Source of the DNA: an uncultured Flavobacteriales bacterium
GTDB taxonomy: Bacteria; Bacteroidota; Bacteroidia; Flavobacteriales_D; Sanyastnellaceae
Length of the DNA stretch: 64,000 nucleotides
Assembly (NCBI GenBank): GCA_905478795.1
Contig: CAJQJX010000003.1
Location: forward strand, 1 to 64,000
Reading direction: 5' to 3'
The notes beneath the pieces are model-generated. The model did no database searches. It was not told where the DNA came from and saw only the letters and a program-made list of their open reading frames with translations. The position numbers and the translations under genes were made by a program. The number at the start of each line of letters is the position of its first letter. Within the stretch, counting starts at the first letter, position 1. Shown here piece after piece: positions 45,281-55,028 of the stretch.

Positions 45281-46390
45281 ATGACCCCTTGGCATCATCA
45301 TATTCCAGCGCGCATTCTCCAGACCGCGGTGTGCCTGATTTTAATCATGACCATGGCCGCCGACATGGCCGCCCAAGACGACTGTCCTTATGATCTGGAT
45401 GGCGATGGGGTGACCGCCTACAATGAGCTGCTGTTCTTCATGATGGATTACGGGGTCGACGGAAACACAGACCACGACTTCAACAACAACGGATTCCGGG
45501 ATTTCGAGGATGCGCTGATGCTCTCTCGCCACCTCGGCACCAACTGCCCTCAAGCCGAGGTTCAAGCCACGACAGGGAACATACTCGGCCTCCAAATTGA
45601 ACCTGTGGACACACTGGCACAGGGTCTCTCCGACGGCAACGACACGATCCCTGCGGGCGCCATCACTTACAGGCTGTACGCCGTGGTTAGCAACCCAGAG
45701 GTCACCATTTCCGGCGTTTGGGGCAATGCGGAATTCCCCTTGACGCTCAATGCTCCCGACGGCTTGTTCTTCTCTTCATTCCAAACTGTGTCATCTGGCA
45801 CCTATTTCGCTTCGGACGTCACGCCGCTGCTGGTTTCCGTTTTCCCCACCTACGGACACGCATCGTGGTGGACCATGAACCATGCACCTGGTGAAGATTT
45901 TCAAAGCCAGGTGACCCTCGGCAGCACAGCCGATTTCATGGACGACATGGATGACGGCAACATCCAATTCGATGCAGACATGGGGGACGGGTGGTTTGTC
46001 TACGACGCTGTTTACGATGACATGGGATTGCCGACGGCATCCAACCTGAAATTGCTCGGACAGTTCACCACGCTCGGCCAATCCGGCGTCTGCGGGCAGT
46101 TGAACCTAGAAGTCCGCACCCACTTTGATGGAGAGCCCGCCCAATACGAACAGGCTTACGGACTGACATTCGCTACACCCGGTGCAGACACCCCTTGTGA
46201 ATCCCTGCCCCCTTGCCCTGAGGGGGCCGACCTCGATCAAGATGGCATGATTGGAACTTCAGAAGTGCTGCTGATGCTCGCCGCATTTGGCGAAGTCACC
46301 ACCGGACCTGAAGATCTGAATGGCGATGGCATGGTCAACGTCAGTGACGTCTTGCTTTTGCTGGGTTCGTTCGGGATGATCTGCGGCTGA
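45281..46390 (+). CDS. Exported protein with dockerin-like EF-hand modules at both ends
   Basis: A 369-residue protein with a signal peptide ending at MAAQ. It opens with a Cys-bounded pair of calcium-loop helices (DLDGDGVTAYNELLFFM, DFNNNGFRDFEDALML). The central 200 residues look beta-rich, with no family recognised (GVWGNAEFPLTL and similar). A second dockerin-like pair closes the protein (DLDQDGMIGTSEVLLML, DLNGDGMVNVSDVLLLL). No T9SS sorting domain or enzyme motif is visible. The final module resembles that of the metalloprotease-like protein at 26200. It ends directly against the convergent scoB gene with no gap. Confidence 0.8.
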   Translation: MTPWHHHIPARILQTAVCLILIMTMAADMAAQDDCPYDLDGDGVTAYNELLFFMMDYGVDGNTDHDFNNNGFRDFEDALMLSRHLGTNCPQAEVQATTGNILGLQIEPVDTLAQGLSDGNDTIPAGAITYRLYAVVSNPEVTISGVWGNAEFPLTLNAPDGLFFSSFQTVSSGTYFASDVTPLLVSVFPTYGHASWWTMNHAPGEDFQSQVTLGSTADFMDDMDDGNIQFDADMGDGWFVYDAVYDDMGLPTASNLKLLGQFTTLGQSGVCGQLNLEVRTHFDGEPAQYEQAYGLTFATPGADTPCESLPPCPEGADLDQDGMIGTSEVLLMLAAFGEVTTGPEDLNGDGMVNVSDVLLLLGSFGMICG

Positions 46391-47044
46391 TCAGAGCTGC
46401 ATCTCCGGCACCTCTGCAGGCACGATCAACGTGCCAGCAGTGGCGGCTTTGATTTCCTCCACGGTCACGCCCGGCGCCCGCTCCACAAGGTGGAAGGCCC
46501 CGTCCCGAATGTCCAGGACAGCCAGGTTCGTCACCACGCGCTTCACGCACGCCACACCGGTCAACGGAAGGCTGCAGGATGGCAACAGCTTGGAGTCTCC
46601 GCGCTTGTTGGTGTGCATCATCGCCACTACGATGTTTTCGGCCGAGGCCACAAGGTCCATGGCACCGCCCATGCCCTTGACCATGCGGCCGGGGATTTTC
46701 CAGTTGGCGATGTCACCTCCTTGCGAAACCTCCATGGCACCAAGTACCGTGAGTTGGACGTGCTGTCCACGGATCATGGCAAAGGAGGTCGCGCTGTCGA
46801 AGTAGACCGCACCCGGCAGCGCCGTAATGGTCTGCTTGCCCGCATTGATCAGGTCCGCATCGACCTCCGCCTCCGTCGGGAAAGGGCCCATACCAAGGAT
46901 GCCGTTCTCACTCTGGAATTCCACAGAAATGCCCTGAGGAATGTGGTTCGCCACCAGCGTCGGAATCCCGATGCCGAGGTTCACATACCAACCGTCCTTG
47001 AGTTCCTGCGCGATGCGCCGCGCGATGCCGTTCTTGTCCAACAT
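46391..47044 (-). CDS. scoB: 3-oxoacid CoA-transferase subunit B
   Basis: A 217-residue beta subunit of succinyl-CoA:3-ketoacid CoA-transferase. It has the opening LDKNGIARRIAQELKDGWYVNLGIGIPT and the catalytic Glu in SENGILGMGP, followed by DSATSFAMIRGQHV. It moves CoA between succinyl-CoA and acetoacetate, linking ketone-body or PHB-type carbon to central metabolism. The alpha subunit is not adjacent: two sulfotransferase-type genes lie between them on the same strand. ATG 47044 is three bases after the sulfotransferase stop. Confidence 0.95.
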   Translation of the reverse strand: MLDKNGIARRIAQELKDGWYVNLGIGIPTLVANHIPQGISVEFQSENGILGMGPFPTEAEVDADLINAGKQTITALPGAVYFDSATSFAMIRGQHVQLTVLGAMEVSQGGDIANWKIPGRMVKGMGGAMDLVASAENIVVAMMHTNKRGDSKLLPSCSLPLTGVACVKRVVTNLAVLDIRDGAFHLVERAPGVTVEEIKAATAGTLIVPAEVPEMQL

Positions 47045-47047
47045 GGG

Positions 47048-48436
47048 TCAATCCAAATGTAACGCCCGCTCCATGAGCCGGCCGTAAAGTGCTGTTGCCG
47101 AGGCCAACCGATCGGGACTGGCCACAGCGTCCGTTTTCCTACTGCGTTGGTGAGGCTGCATTTGGGGCATGGCCCCCTGCACTCCCACGGCGTCCATCAC
47201 AGCCTGCAATACCATACCCGGCTGCTGACTCCACACCTCATGTGCCACAAACACCAATCGGTGCCCATCCACAGTCAATGCGTGGTTGTAGTAATCGAGC
47301 CAACGGTCTAGCCAATAATCCAAGGAAAGGGGGTCTCCCTCCACACCCTGCGTTGCCTCATCGAAGCGAAAGGGCTTGTGGCCCAAACCAAACTCATGGT
47401 GAACCAACCAGTCCATATAGGTCTTGACGAAAGGGTCCTCGGTTTGCATAGACGAATACCGCTTGTGCATAGCCAGCAGAGAGGCCGCATGGGCAAGCGG
47501 TTCTCTGAACATCAGCACTGCCCAGAATGTCCGGTTGTGCTCGCGCAATCCTGCATACCGCAGCAACGCATTGTTGTTCTTGGCCAGATAAGTCTTGCCC
47601 GCCTCTCGCACCAGACCCTGCTGGTCCAAATAAGCGGCATGCAGTTTGGCGGTCACTTGATGGGCAACCAAGGCGTCCTCGTTGATGTAAGTATCGGCAG
47701 TCATCACCCGGAAAAAAGGCTCCTCCAAAGCTTCTGCAGAGTCCGCCCCCACCAAGATTCCATCGCCATGACTGCGTTCCTTCAACGCTCCAGTTTTAGG
47801 CCTAAAAAACCGACGCCATGTACCCGGCGCCATCACAAAAGGCATGTTCGCGTAGTTCAAGCTGCTATAGCCACCTGTCTCCATCAGGCGCTGCATCAAA
47901 CTGGTGGTCCCTGCGCGGGCAAGACCCGTCACAAGAACAAACCCGTCATCTCTTGTGCCGCCTTGCTTGCGCCATTTTTTGACCTCGCGCTCGTGCAACT
48001 TTCGATGCAGGTTTGGATTGTCCAATGCCAAGCGGTGCAAGAGCTGATTCATGGGGGAGTATGCCCCTGAATGGCCTTTTCCCTTCGGATAAATCAAACC
48101 AAGAGTTCCACCCACGGAGAGGGCCACCAATCCCTGCCAGGTCCAGAAAACCCCCAAGTCTGCACTCCTCCCTTGGACCCAATCCCAAAAACAGGGCAAG
48201 GACACCATCACCAACAGCGCCACACCAACCCAGAAAAAGAACAGCAACAACGCGCCCAAAACACGGGCCGTTTGAGCCTCCAAGGCCTCCATCTTCTCGT
48301 CCTCATCCCCAGGCTGCAACATGCCATCCACAAGGCGGACACTGTCGTTGGCCAACCGCATCAACACGCCCACACGGCTCCGCAACAACCAAAATGCCAA
48401 ATGGCCCGAAATGCCCACCCAAATGAAGGCCATCAT
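47048..48436 (-). CDS. Membrane-anchored sulfotransferase
   Basis: A 462-residue protein. The start at ATG 48436 overlaps the upstream stop in an ATGA arrangement. Three N-terminal hydrophobic segments (residues about 2-20, 60-83 and 95-115) should fix it in the inner membrane. A sulfotransferase domain follows, with the PAPS 5'-phosphosulfate loop VTGLARAGTTSLMQRL near 170 and a 3'-phosphate-binding-like FREPLAHAASLLAMHKR. The domain probably faces the cytoplasm, where PAPS is made. The substrate is unknown; lipid or surface glycan sulfation is possible. It sits with an arylsulfotransferase-like gene, between the two sco subunits. Confidence 0.88.
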   Translation of the reverse strand: MMAFIWVGISGHLAFWLLRSRVGVLMRLANDSVRLVDGMLQPGDEDEKMEALEAQTARVLGALLLFFFWVGVALLVMVSLPCFWDWVQGRSADLGVFWTWQGLVALSVGGTLGLIYPKGKGHSGAYSPMNQLLHRLALDNPNLHRKLHEREVKKWRKQGGTRDDGFVLVTGLARAGTTSLMQRLMETGGYSSLNYANMPFVMAPGTWRRFFRPKTGALKERSHGDGILVGADSAEALEEPFFRVMTADTYINEDALVAHQVTAKLHAAYLDQQGLVREAGKTYLAKNNNALLRYAGLREHNRTFWAVLMFREPLAHAASLLAMHKRYSSMQTEDPFVKTYMDWLVHHEFGLGHKPFRFDEATQGVEGDPLSLDYWLDRWLDYYNHALTVDGHRLVFVAHEVWSQQPGMVLQAVMDAVGVQGAMPQMQPHQRSRKTDAVASPDRLASATALYGRLMERALHLD

Positions 48437-49893
48437 TCTACTGGAAAGGCATCCAATACCCGCGTCCAATTGGGCAGGTGATGGTGACCAAGGTGGTGCG
48501 CTTCGTGCACCCCGCGGTACAAGACGCCCTCCGGACCCACCACCCAAAGCAACCCAGAATTCTGCTCTTCTAAGAACCAGCGGTCACCGGGCAAGGCCTC
48601 TTGAAGCCCTTCGCTAAATGTCATGATCCCCTCTGTTTTCATGAGGTCTCGAAGCAAGGGTTCGAATGTCCCAGAGGAAAGGTCAAAAAGGGTGACCTCA
48701 GAGTGATATTGAGCCAGCTCGACCTGGTCTTTGGAGGTCGGGTAGGTGTGGGCCTTGTTGGTGTACACCCCCATGTTCTCCTGGGCGTTGTTATTGAAGA
48801 TCGCCAGGGTGCTATCGTTGACAATGTCTACATCGTGTTGTGCAGCGAGTGGCCCATCGATCACGCGTACCACTTTGCCCGTAGCAGGCCGAAACTGCAA
48901 GACGCACTGCAGGTTGCGAAAGCTCAAAAAGAGGTCTCCCTGCTCAAAATGGTCCGTCGTCGTCAAGGCCGGCTCTACGTCATTCAAATGCAATGGGTCT
49001 TGGGCGTCTCCAGACCGCAAAATCAGGTGATCAAGCCCATTGTTTTGCAGCACTTCCGCCATCGAGTGCACCTCCAAAATGTGTCCTGTCTTAGGGTCGA
49101 TGCGCGCCACGCTGTTGTCCAGGAATTGCACCGTTTTGTCGCCCATGAGGTAACGGCCTCGGTAGGCGATGTGCCGGCCTCCGCGCTCCCAGCGCATTGT
49201 ACAGGCCCACAGGTCGCCATTGGCATCTGCGTTGATCGCATGATGAAAGCTCAGACTGTCCTGACGCCACACCATACGGGAAGCGGCGTCCAGTCGAAAG
49301 AGGGGGGAACGGTTGGTAATGAAACTGACCACCGAGGTGTCCTCGAGCAACAACGGATGGTGCACCCGCCAATGCGGTTTGATGGGACCCAGCGTGTCGG
49401 GAAGGACCCAACGGTGCAGTTCCTCATTGTTGCGAAGGTTGCGCACGGCGATGTGGCGGCCTTCCTTCTCATTGGAATACGCTGTCAGTGTGAGCACGTC
49501 TTCCTCCAAAAGGTTCAATGGAGCAAAGTCCGAGGGCGTCGGAACATAGGTCTGCGGCAAAGTCTGAACTTCTTGAACTGACTTCTTGAACACATCGGGA
49601 AAGCCAGACAGGGCCTCTACAAATCCATTGGCCCAGCCAAAGTCTCGGTCGCCTTTGGCCCGGTGCTTCGACATCCAGCCAAACACAGAAAGCACCGCCA
49701 ACAACCCAATGAGTTGCATCAAAACCTTGGCGCCACGTTTGGTCTTGCCTTCGCCGCGGAAGAAGCGTTTTAGGCGCAGCCAAATGATAAAGCCCACCGC
49801 CAGCAAGACGATGCCACCAATCAAAATGACCACCAATGCACCAATGGTCACACCGCCCCCCGGCCCGATATACAGCATAGAGGCCGGCGTCAT
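48433..49893 (-). CDS. Arylsulfotransferase-like (ASST) membrane-anchored beta-propeller protein
   Basis: A 486-residue protein with two N-terminal membrane segments (about 8-33 and 55-71). A beta-propeller-like domain follows with ASST signatures: [43 protein letters not shown] and [17 protein letters not shown]. ASSTs move sulfate between phenolic groups without PAPS, usually in the periplasm. The position of the membrane segments fits a periplasmic propeller. A His-rich end ([15 protein letters not shown]) is notable. It overlaps scoA by four bases and the sulfotransferase by four bases, so all three are coupled. Confidence 0.82.
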   Translation of the reverse strand: MTPASMLYIGPGGGVTIGALVVILIGGIVLLAVGFIIWLRLKRFFRGEGKTKRGAKVLMQLIGLLAVLSVFGWMSKHRAKGDRDFGWANGFVEALSGFPDVFKKSVQEVQTLPQTYVPTPSDFAPLNLLEEDVLTLTAYSNEKEGRHIAVRNLRNNEELHRWVLPDTLGPIKPHWRVHHPLLLEDTSVVSFITNRSPLFRLDAASRMVWRQDSLSFHHAINADANGDLWACTMRWERGGRHIAYRGRYLMGDKTVQFLDNSVARIDPKTGHILEVHSMAEVLQNNGLDHLILRSGDAQDPLHLNDVEPALTTTDHFEQGDLFLSFRNLQCVLQFRPATGKVVRVIDGPLAAQHDVDIVNDSTLAIFNNNAQENMGVYTNKAHTYPTSKDQVELAQYHSEVTLFDLSSGTFEPLLRDLMKTEGIMTFSEGLQEALPGDRWFLEEQNSGLLWVVGPEGVLYRGVHEAHHLGHHHLPNWTRVLDAFPVE

Positions 49894-50591
49894 CCTTGAC
49901 TGACGGTGCGTTGTTCAATGCGCTTCTCGAACGCATCACCTTGGAAGATGCGCTGTACGAAAATCCCTGGAGTGTGGATTTGATTCGGATCCAATTCTCC
50001 AATGGGCACCAGCTCCTCGACTTCGGCAATGGTCACCTTGCCCGCCATGGCCATCGCAGGGTTGAAGTTCTTCGCCGTGGCCTTGAAGATGAGGTTGCCT
50101 GCCGTATCCCCCTTCCAAGCCTTAACGATGGCAAAGTCTGCCGTCAGCGCGGACTCCAAGATGTGGGGCTTGCCGTCAAACTCCCGCACCTCCTTTCCCT
50201 CGGCCACTTCTGTGCCAAATCCAGCCGGGGTGAAAAATGCAGGAATCCCCGCTCCCCCTGCTCGGCAACGTTCGGCCAAAGACCCCTGAGGGATCAAATC
50301 CACCTCCAGCTCACCGGACAGCATCTGCCGCTCGAACTCATCATTTTCGCCCACATAGCTGGAGATCATCTTGCGGATCTGCTTGCCTTGCAGCAGCAAG
50401 CCTAAACCAAAGTCATCGACACCCGCATTGTTGGAGATGCAGGTCAAATCCTGCACCCTCAATCGCACCAATTCATTGATGCAGTTTTCGGGAATGCCGC
50501 ACAATCCAAAACCACCCAGCATAAGGGTCATTCCGCTTTCAATTCCCTTGCACGCCTCCTCGACGCCCTTTACTGTCTTGTCCAGTGCCAT
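49890..50591 (-). CDS. scoA: 3-oxoacid CoA-transferase subunit A
   Basis: A 233-residue alpha subunit of succinyl-CoA:3-ketoacid CoA-transferase. The start at ATG 50591 gives [14 protein letters not shown]; the longer frame to 50747 reads into PBP1A and is spurious. Family features are [33 protein letters not shown] and [18 protein letters not shown], with the usual [19 protein letters not shown]. It is the partner of scoB, which lies 2.8 kb downstream beyond two sulfotransferase-type genes. It starts 13 bases after PBP1A. Confidence 0.95.
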   Translation of the reverse strand: MALDKTVKGVEEACKGIESGMTLMLGGFGLCGIPENCINELVRLRVQDLTCISNNAGVDDFGLGLLLQGKQIRKMISSYVGENDEFERQMLSGELEVDLIPQGSLAERCRAGGAGIPAFFTPAGFGTEVAEGKEVREFDGKPHILESALTADFAIVKAWKGDTAGNLIFKATAKNFNPAMAMAGKVTIAEVEELVPIGELDPNQIHTPGIFVQRIFQGDAFEKRIEQRTVSQG

Positions 50592-50604
50592 GTCTCTGTA
50601 ATGG

Positions 50605-53091
50605 TCATTCAAACAAATCCTCATCCTCCACATCGCCTTCGTCCCTGAAGTCAATGCCCCTTGCCTCGAGAAGCTCCTTACATGGAACAGCCCGCGCTGC
50701 CCCTTCGGGCGGACGGAAATCCTCGGCCAGCAAGCCAATGTTCTCATCGGCCAATGCGTCTTTCATGTAGAACCCAAAAATCGGCAACGCCGTATTGGCC
50801 CCTTGCCCTTTGGTGGTGGTGGAAAAGCGGATGGCCGGGTCTGATGCCCCCACCCACACACCGGTCACCAATTCTGGAGTTAACCCAATGAACCAACCGT
50901 CCGCATTCGACTGGGTCGTTCCTGTCTTACCCGCCATGGGAATCTTTAAGCCATCGTAATCACGGTGGTCCAAATCCATTCGCAATCGAATGCCAGTGCC
51001 CCTGGTCACGTCCAGTTCTGCATTGTACGCCCCATCCACAACGCCCTTCATCATCTCCAACACGCGATAGGCGGTGGCCGCATCGAGGCCCTGCCGGATT
51101 TCGGGGCGGGGCTCATAAATGGTGTTCCCCCGTTTGTCTTCAATTCTTCTAATGATGCGGGGCGCATGCCAAACCCCACCCCCAGCAAACGTGGCATTGG
51201 CCGAGGTTACCTCTTCCAGCGACAGTTCGGCCACCCCCAGAGCAATGGAGGGCACGGCAGGGATGTCACTTTGAATGCCCATCGCATGAGCGAGGTCCAC
51301 AACGCGCTGAACGCCGTAGTCCTTGATCAGCTTGGCCGTCACCGTATTCATAGAATTGGCCAGGGCGTACTCCAACGTCACCATCTCACCATATTCCATG
51401 TCGCTGTTGTCCGGGCACCACGGGTCTTGCCCTTCTGGCATATCGATGCAGGTCTTCTGGTTGGGCAACTCCGTGCAAGGATCCAATCCCAACCGAACGG
51501 CCGTCGCATAAACGAAAGGCTTGAAGGTTGACCCCACCTGGCGCCGAGATTGGCTCACGTTGTCGAACTGCGACCACTGGTAGTCCAAGTCACCCACCCA
51601 CGCCTTGACCTCTCCATTGCTGGGGTCAATGCTCATCAAACCTGCGTGCAACAGCGTTTTTTGGTGACGGATGCTGTCCATGGGGCTCAGCAGTGTGTCT
51701 ACCCAGCCATTCAGCCCCATGACCTGGGTGTTCGCTTTTTCCTCGAACTGGCCGTCCAATTGCCTGCGGGAGATCACGGGCCAAATGTGACCACACCCCC
51801 CCTTTCCCGGACGGCAATGGTGAACGCGCTGTCCTGCGCTGTCTTGTTCTGCGATGTAATAGCCTGGCCTTGCACATTCAGGGCACTCCTTGCCCATGGC
51901 CAACCTATACCTCCTGCTTTGATTCACCGCCCGGTCCAAAATGCGCGACTGCTCCTTGGGCAGAATGTCCTCTGAGAAAAACGGCCACGTCCGGCCTGTG
52001 GTGCGCTTTAAGTCCTTCCAAAAGTCCTCTTGTAATTCTCCCCGAATGTGCCGGTTCGCCGCTGATTCTGCATACTCCTGCAGCCGGCTATCCAATGTGG
52101 TGTGGATAACCAAGCCGTCTCGGTACAGGTCAAATGGCGCTCCGTCGGCCTTGGCGATGACATACTCCCCTTCTGCATTTTTTTCTTCGAGCAATCCTCC
52201 AATTTCTGCGCGCAGTTTCTCTCTAAAATGCGGGGCCGGACCTTCATCATGACTCACCCTTTGATAGCGCAAGCCAAGCGGCAGCGCCTTCAGGCTATCA
52301 AGGCCTTCTTCCGGCAAAGCACCGTACTTGACCATTTGAGACAACACCGTGGCACGCCTTTCTGCGACCAATTCGGGACGGCGCAAGGGGTTGTACAAGG
52401 CACTGTTTTTAAGCATGCCCACCAGCATCGCCGATTCGTGGACATCCAAAGACTGCACAGGCTTACCGAAATACACTTGGGCCGCACTTCGGATGCCCAC
52501 CGCCTGGTTCAAAAAGTCATAACGGTTCAAATACAGGCCAATGATCTCATCCTTGGTATACTGCCTTTCCAACCGCGTCGCAATGATCCACTCCTTGGGC
52601 TTTTGAAGCACCGCCCGCTCAAAGAATCCCGTTTTATCGTAGCGCTCCGTAAAGAGCTGTTTGGCCAACTGCTGGGTAATGGTGCTTCCTCCTCCTCGCT
52701 TGGCCAGGTAAATGATGGCCCGCGCCAAGCTTTTAAAGTCGACACCCGTGTGGTCCCTAAACCGCACATCCTCAGTACAAATCAAGGCTTGCACCAAAGA
52801 AGGCGGCAAGTCACTGTAACGCACATCGGCGCGGTTCTCTCGGTAGAAACTGCCCAACTGCACGCCATCCACCGTGTAAATCCGAGTGGCCAAGTCTGTC
52901 TTGGGGTTGGCCAAGGTCTCTGTGTCTGGCAAATCTGAGGCAGAGGCCAGCATCAACAAGGCCGCAATGCCCAAGGCGGGCGAGAGCAACAACGCCCACA
53001 TCCATAGGCTGGGCCCCACAAAACGGTCAGGCTTTGGCGCTGCTTTGGGCTTTCGGCCCGGGTTGGATTTCTGCTTGTACGTATCAGGCAT
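50605..53091 (-). CDS. Bifunctional penicillin-binding protein 1A with a Cys cluster
   Basis: An 828-residue peptidoglycan synthase. The start at ATG 53091 gives a basic N-terminus, then one membrane helix ([20 protein letters not shown]). The transglycosylase domain has [20 protein letters not shown] and [17 protein letters not shown]. The transpeptidase has STFK (Ser near 521), SMN ([11 protein letters not shown]) and KTGTT. Between them a segment at about 403-435 holds Cys403, Cys406, Cys426 and Cys433 with nearby His, like a zinc ribbon; this is unusual for the family. It ends 13 bases before scoA on the same strand. Confidence 0.93.
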   Translation of the reverse strand: MPDTYKQKSNPGRKPKAAPKPDRFVGPSLWMWALLLSPALGIAALLMLASASDLPDTETLANPKTDLATRIYTVDGVQLGSFYRENRADVRYSDLPPSLVQALICTEDVRFRDHTGVDFKSLARAIIYLAKRGGGSTITQQLAKQLFTERYDKTGFFERAVLQKPKEWIIATRLERQYTKDEIIGLYLNRYDFLNQAVGIRSAAQVYFGKPVQSLDVHESAMLVGMLKNSALYNPLRRPELVAERRATVLSQMVKYGALPEEGLDSLKALPLGLRYQRVSHDEGPAPHFREKLRAEIGGLLEEKNAEGEYVIAKADGAPFDLYRDGLVIHTTLDSRLQEYAESAANRHIRGELQEDFWKDLKRTTGRTWPFFSEDILPKEQSRILDRAVNQSRRYRLAMGKECPECARPGYYIAEQDSAGQRVHHCRPGKGGCGHIWPVISRRQLDGQFEEKANTQVMGLNGWVDTLLSPMDSIRHQKTLLHAGLMSIDPSNGEVKAWVGDLDYQWSQFDNVSQSRRQVGSTFKPFVYATAVRLGLDPCTELPNQKTCIDMPEGQDPWCPDNSDMEYGEMVTLEYALANSMNTVTAKLIKDYGVQRVVDLAHAMGIQSDIPAVPSIALGVAELSLEEVTSANATFAGGGVWHAPRIIRRIEDKRGNTIYEPRPEIRQGLDAATAYRVLEMMKGVVDGAYNAELDVTRGTGIRLRMDLDHRDYDGLKIPMAGKTGTTQSNADGWFIGLTPELVTGVWVGASDPAIRFSTTTKGQGANTALPIFGFYMKDALADENIGLLAEDFRPPEGAARAVPCKELLEARGIDFRDEGDVEDEDLFE

Positions 53092-53189
53092 GTTGTGATG
53101 TAACGCGGTACCAAACCGTAACGAGATGGCAAGATGCGGACGAACGGCCGGAAAAGGCGTTAAAAATGACGCAGCACCATGATGCGGCT

Positions 53190-53197
53190 TAGTTTTG
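53190..53197 (+). promoter_or_regulatory. -7 box for rseP
   Basis: TAGTTTTG is an exact TANNTTTG match. The in-frame GTG at 53199 is only one base further on, too close to be transcribed, so the ATG at 53250 is the better rseP start. Confidence 0.5.
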
Positions 53198-53249
53198 CGT
53201 GAACCATCCAACCCCTTTAACGGTTGGAACCGTTCCGCAACGCGTCCGC

Positions 53250-54647
53250 ATGGAGATTCTCATTAAAGCAGGTCAATTTCTGCTCAGCTTGTCCTTTTTG
53301 ATCGTGCTGCACGAGCTCGGCCACTTCATTCCTGCCCGACTCTTCAAGACGCGCGTCGAGAAGTTTTTCTTGTTCTTCGATGTCAAGGGGGCCCTTTTCC
53401 AACGCAAAATTGGAGAGACCGTGTATGGCATTGGATGGCTCCCGCTGGGTGGCTATGTCAAGATCGCCGGCATGATCGACGAGTCTATGGACAAGGAACA
53501 AATGGCCAAGCCTCCCCAGCCTTGGGAATTCCGATCTAAGCCAGCATGGCAACGCCTGATCATCATGCTCGGCGGAGTCACCGTGAACCTCATCCTTGGA
53601 GTAGTGATATACGCCATGGTCCTGTTCGTCTGGGGAGACCGAGACTTGCGCATTGACCGAAGCCCCTATGGGCTCTCCTTTGTAGAGCCTCTGCAGGAAG
53701 TCGGTTTTCAGGACGATGATGTGATTGTTTCCCTTCAAGGAGAGCCTGTTCAAAAGCTCGATGACTTTCGGTCCGTTGTCTTTGGAACCCAAGTGACTAC
53801 AGCCACTGTCATCCGCAAAGGCACCGAGCAAGTGCTCAATTTCCCAACCGAGCTCGGTCAGGTATTGCTGAACAGCGCCGAAACCCTTCCCAAAGGCACA
53901 AGTCCCATCAATGTAAACCTCCCCGCGGTCGTAGAAAGCGTGTCGCCCGGTTCAGGGGCAGAGGCAGCAGGACTACAATCCGGCGATCAAATCCTCTCTG
54001 TAGCCGGCATAGCCACCCCTTATTTCCAAGATGTCGTGCAGGCATTGGCACAATTCAAAGGGCAGGACGGCGTCTCCATCGGCGTCCGGAATAATGCGCT
54101 TGAACAAAACGTGGACCGCATCGCACAGCCGATGCCCGTGGACAACGACTTACAATACCTATCCGCCTCCGTCGACCAAGATGGCAAGCTCGGTTTCTTT
54201 CCCTTGAGCTACGAAGAATTCGGCGTCTTCGAATTTGAAGAGCAGCGCTTCGGTCCCCTCGAAGCATTGGCAGGCGGCGCAGAAAAAGCCTCAACTACCC
54301 TCACCGGATACGTCTCTTCGTTGAGGTTCTTGTTCCGTCCTGGAGGGTCCAAACAACTCGGCGGCTTCATCACATTGGGCAGCATTTTTAGCCCTGAGTG
54401 GAACTGGCAGAGCTTTTGGAACATTACTGCTCTCCTGTCCATCATTCTGGCCTTTATGAATCTGCTTCCCATTCCTGCTCTCGATGGGGGTCACGTGATG
54501 TTTTTGCTTTACGAGATGATTTCGGGCAGAAAACCTGGCGATAAGTTTATGGAGTACAGCCAATTGGCTGGATTGTTGTTCATTTTGGCCTTGATGGCAC
54601 TGGCCAATGGCAACGATTTATGGAAATGGGTATCAGGACAATGGTAA
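53250..54647 (+). CDS. rseP: RseP-like site-2 zinc metalloprotease
   Basis: A 465-residue membrane protease. The catalytic HELGH is at residues 21-25 in the first membrane segment. The conserved NLLPIPALDGGHV lies near the C-terminus and supplies the third metal ligand. Two PDZ-like regions lie between (VSLQGEPVQKLDDF and SPGSGAEAAGLQSGDQIL). Family members cut membrane-bound anti-sigma factors or remnant signal peptides within the membrane. The start is chosen at ATG 53250 because the promoter lies just before the alternative GTG. Confidence 0.94.
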   Translation: MEILIKAGQFLLSLSFLIVLHELGHFIPARLFKTRVEKFFLFFDVKGALFQRKIGETVYGIGWLPLGGYVKIAGMIDESMDKEQMAKPPQPWEFRSKPAWQRLIIMLGGVTVNLILGVVIYAMVLFVWGDRDLRIDRSPYGLSFVEPLQEVGFQDDDVIVSLQGEPVQKLDDFRSVVFGTQVTTATVIRKGTEQVLNFPTELGQVLLNSAETLPKGTSPINVNLPAVVESVSPGSGAEAAGLQSGDQILSVAGIATPYFQDVVQALAQFKGQDGVSIGVRNNALEQNVDRIAQPMPVDNDLQYLSASVDQDGKLGFFPLSYEEFGVFEFEEQRFGPLEALAGGAEKASTTLTGYVSSLRFLFRPGGSKQLGGFITLGSIFSPEWNWQSFWNITALLSIILAFMNLLPIPALDGGHVMFLLYEMISGRKPGDKFMEYSQLAGLLFILALMALANGNDLWKWVSGQW

Positions 54648-54674
54648 GCGAATTAATTACCGCATCTTTATGAC

Positions 54675-55019
54675 ATGCCTGTCTTGGACCTCGACCACCT
54701 CAAACGTATTGTAGGGAATGAACCCGCATTCTTGCGGCAAGTACTTCAAATATTTATTCGGAACACGCCGCAGGATATGCAGGCCCTATCCGAATCTGTA
54801 GCAAGTGAAAATTTAGAGCAAGTCAGTTTTTTCGCTCACAAGCTTAAAAGCGCAGCAGGAGCAATCGGATACAACAATGCTTACGAAGACTTTAAGCATC
54901 TGGAAATCTTGGCCAAGAATCGAGCTCCCATGGACGAAATCTCAGAAAAGGTGCAAAAGCTGTCCAACGAGTGCATGTCATGCATGGTGGACATTGAAGA
55001 AATCATGAACAAGCTCTAA
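54675..55019 (+). CDS. Hpt phosphotransfer-domain protein
   Basis: A 114-residue four-helix protein with the phospho-accepting His55 in FFAHKLKSAAGAIGYNNAY, the standard Hpt signature. It should carry phosphate between a hybrid histidine kinase and a response regulator. Neither is in the window, so its partners are unknown. The rest is helical (LSESVASENLEQV, KVQKLSNECM). It follows rseP by 27 bases and may be co-transcribed. Its stop is nine bases from the convergent dprA gene. Confidence 0.9.
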   Translation: MPVLDLDHLKRIVGNEPAFLRQVLQIFIRNTPQDMQALSESVASENLEQVSFFAHKLKSAAGAIGYNNAYEDFKHLEILAKNRAPMDEISEKVQKLSNECMSCMVDIEEIMNKL

Positions 55020-55028
55020 ACTGCCTGT

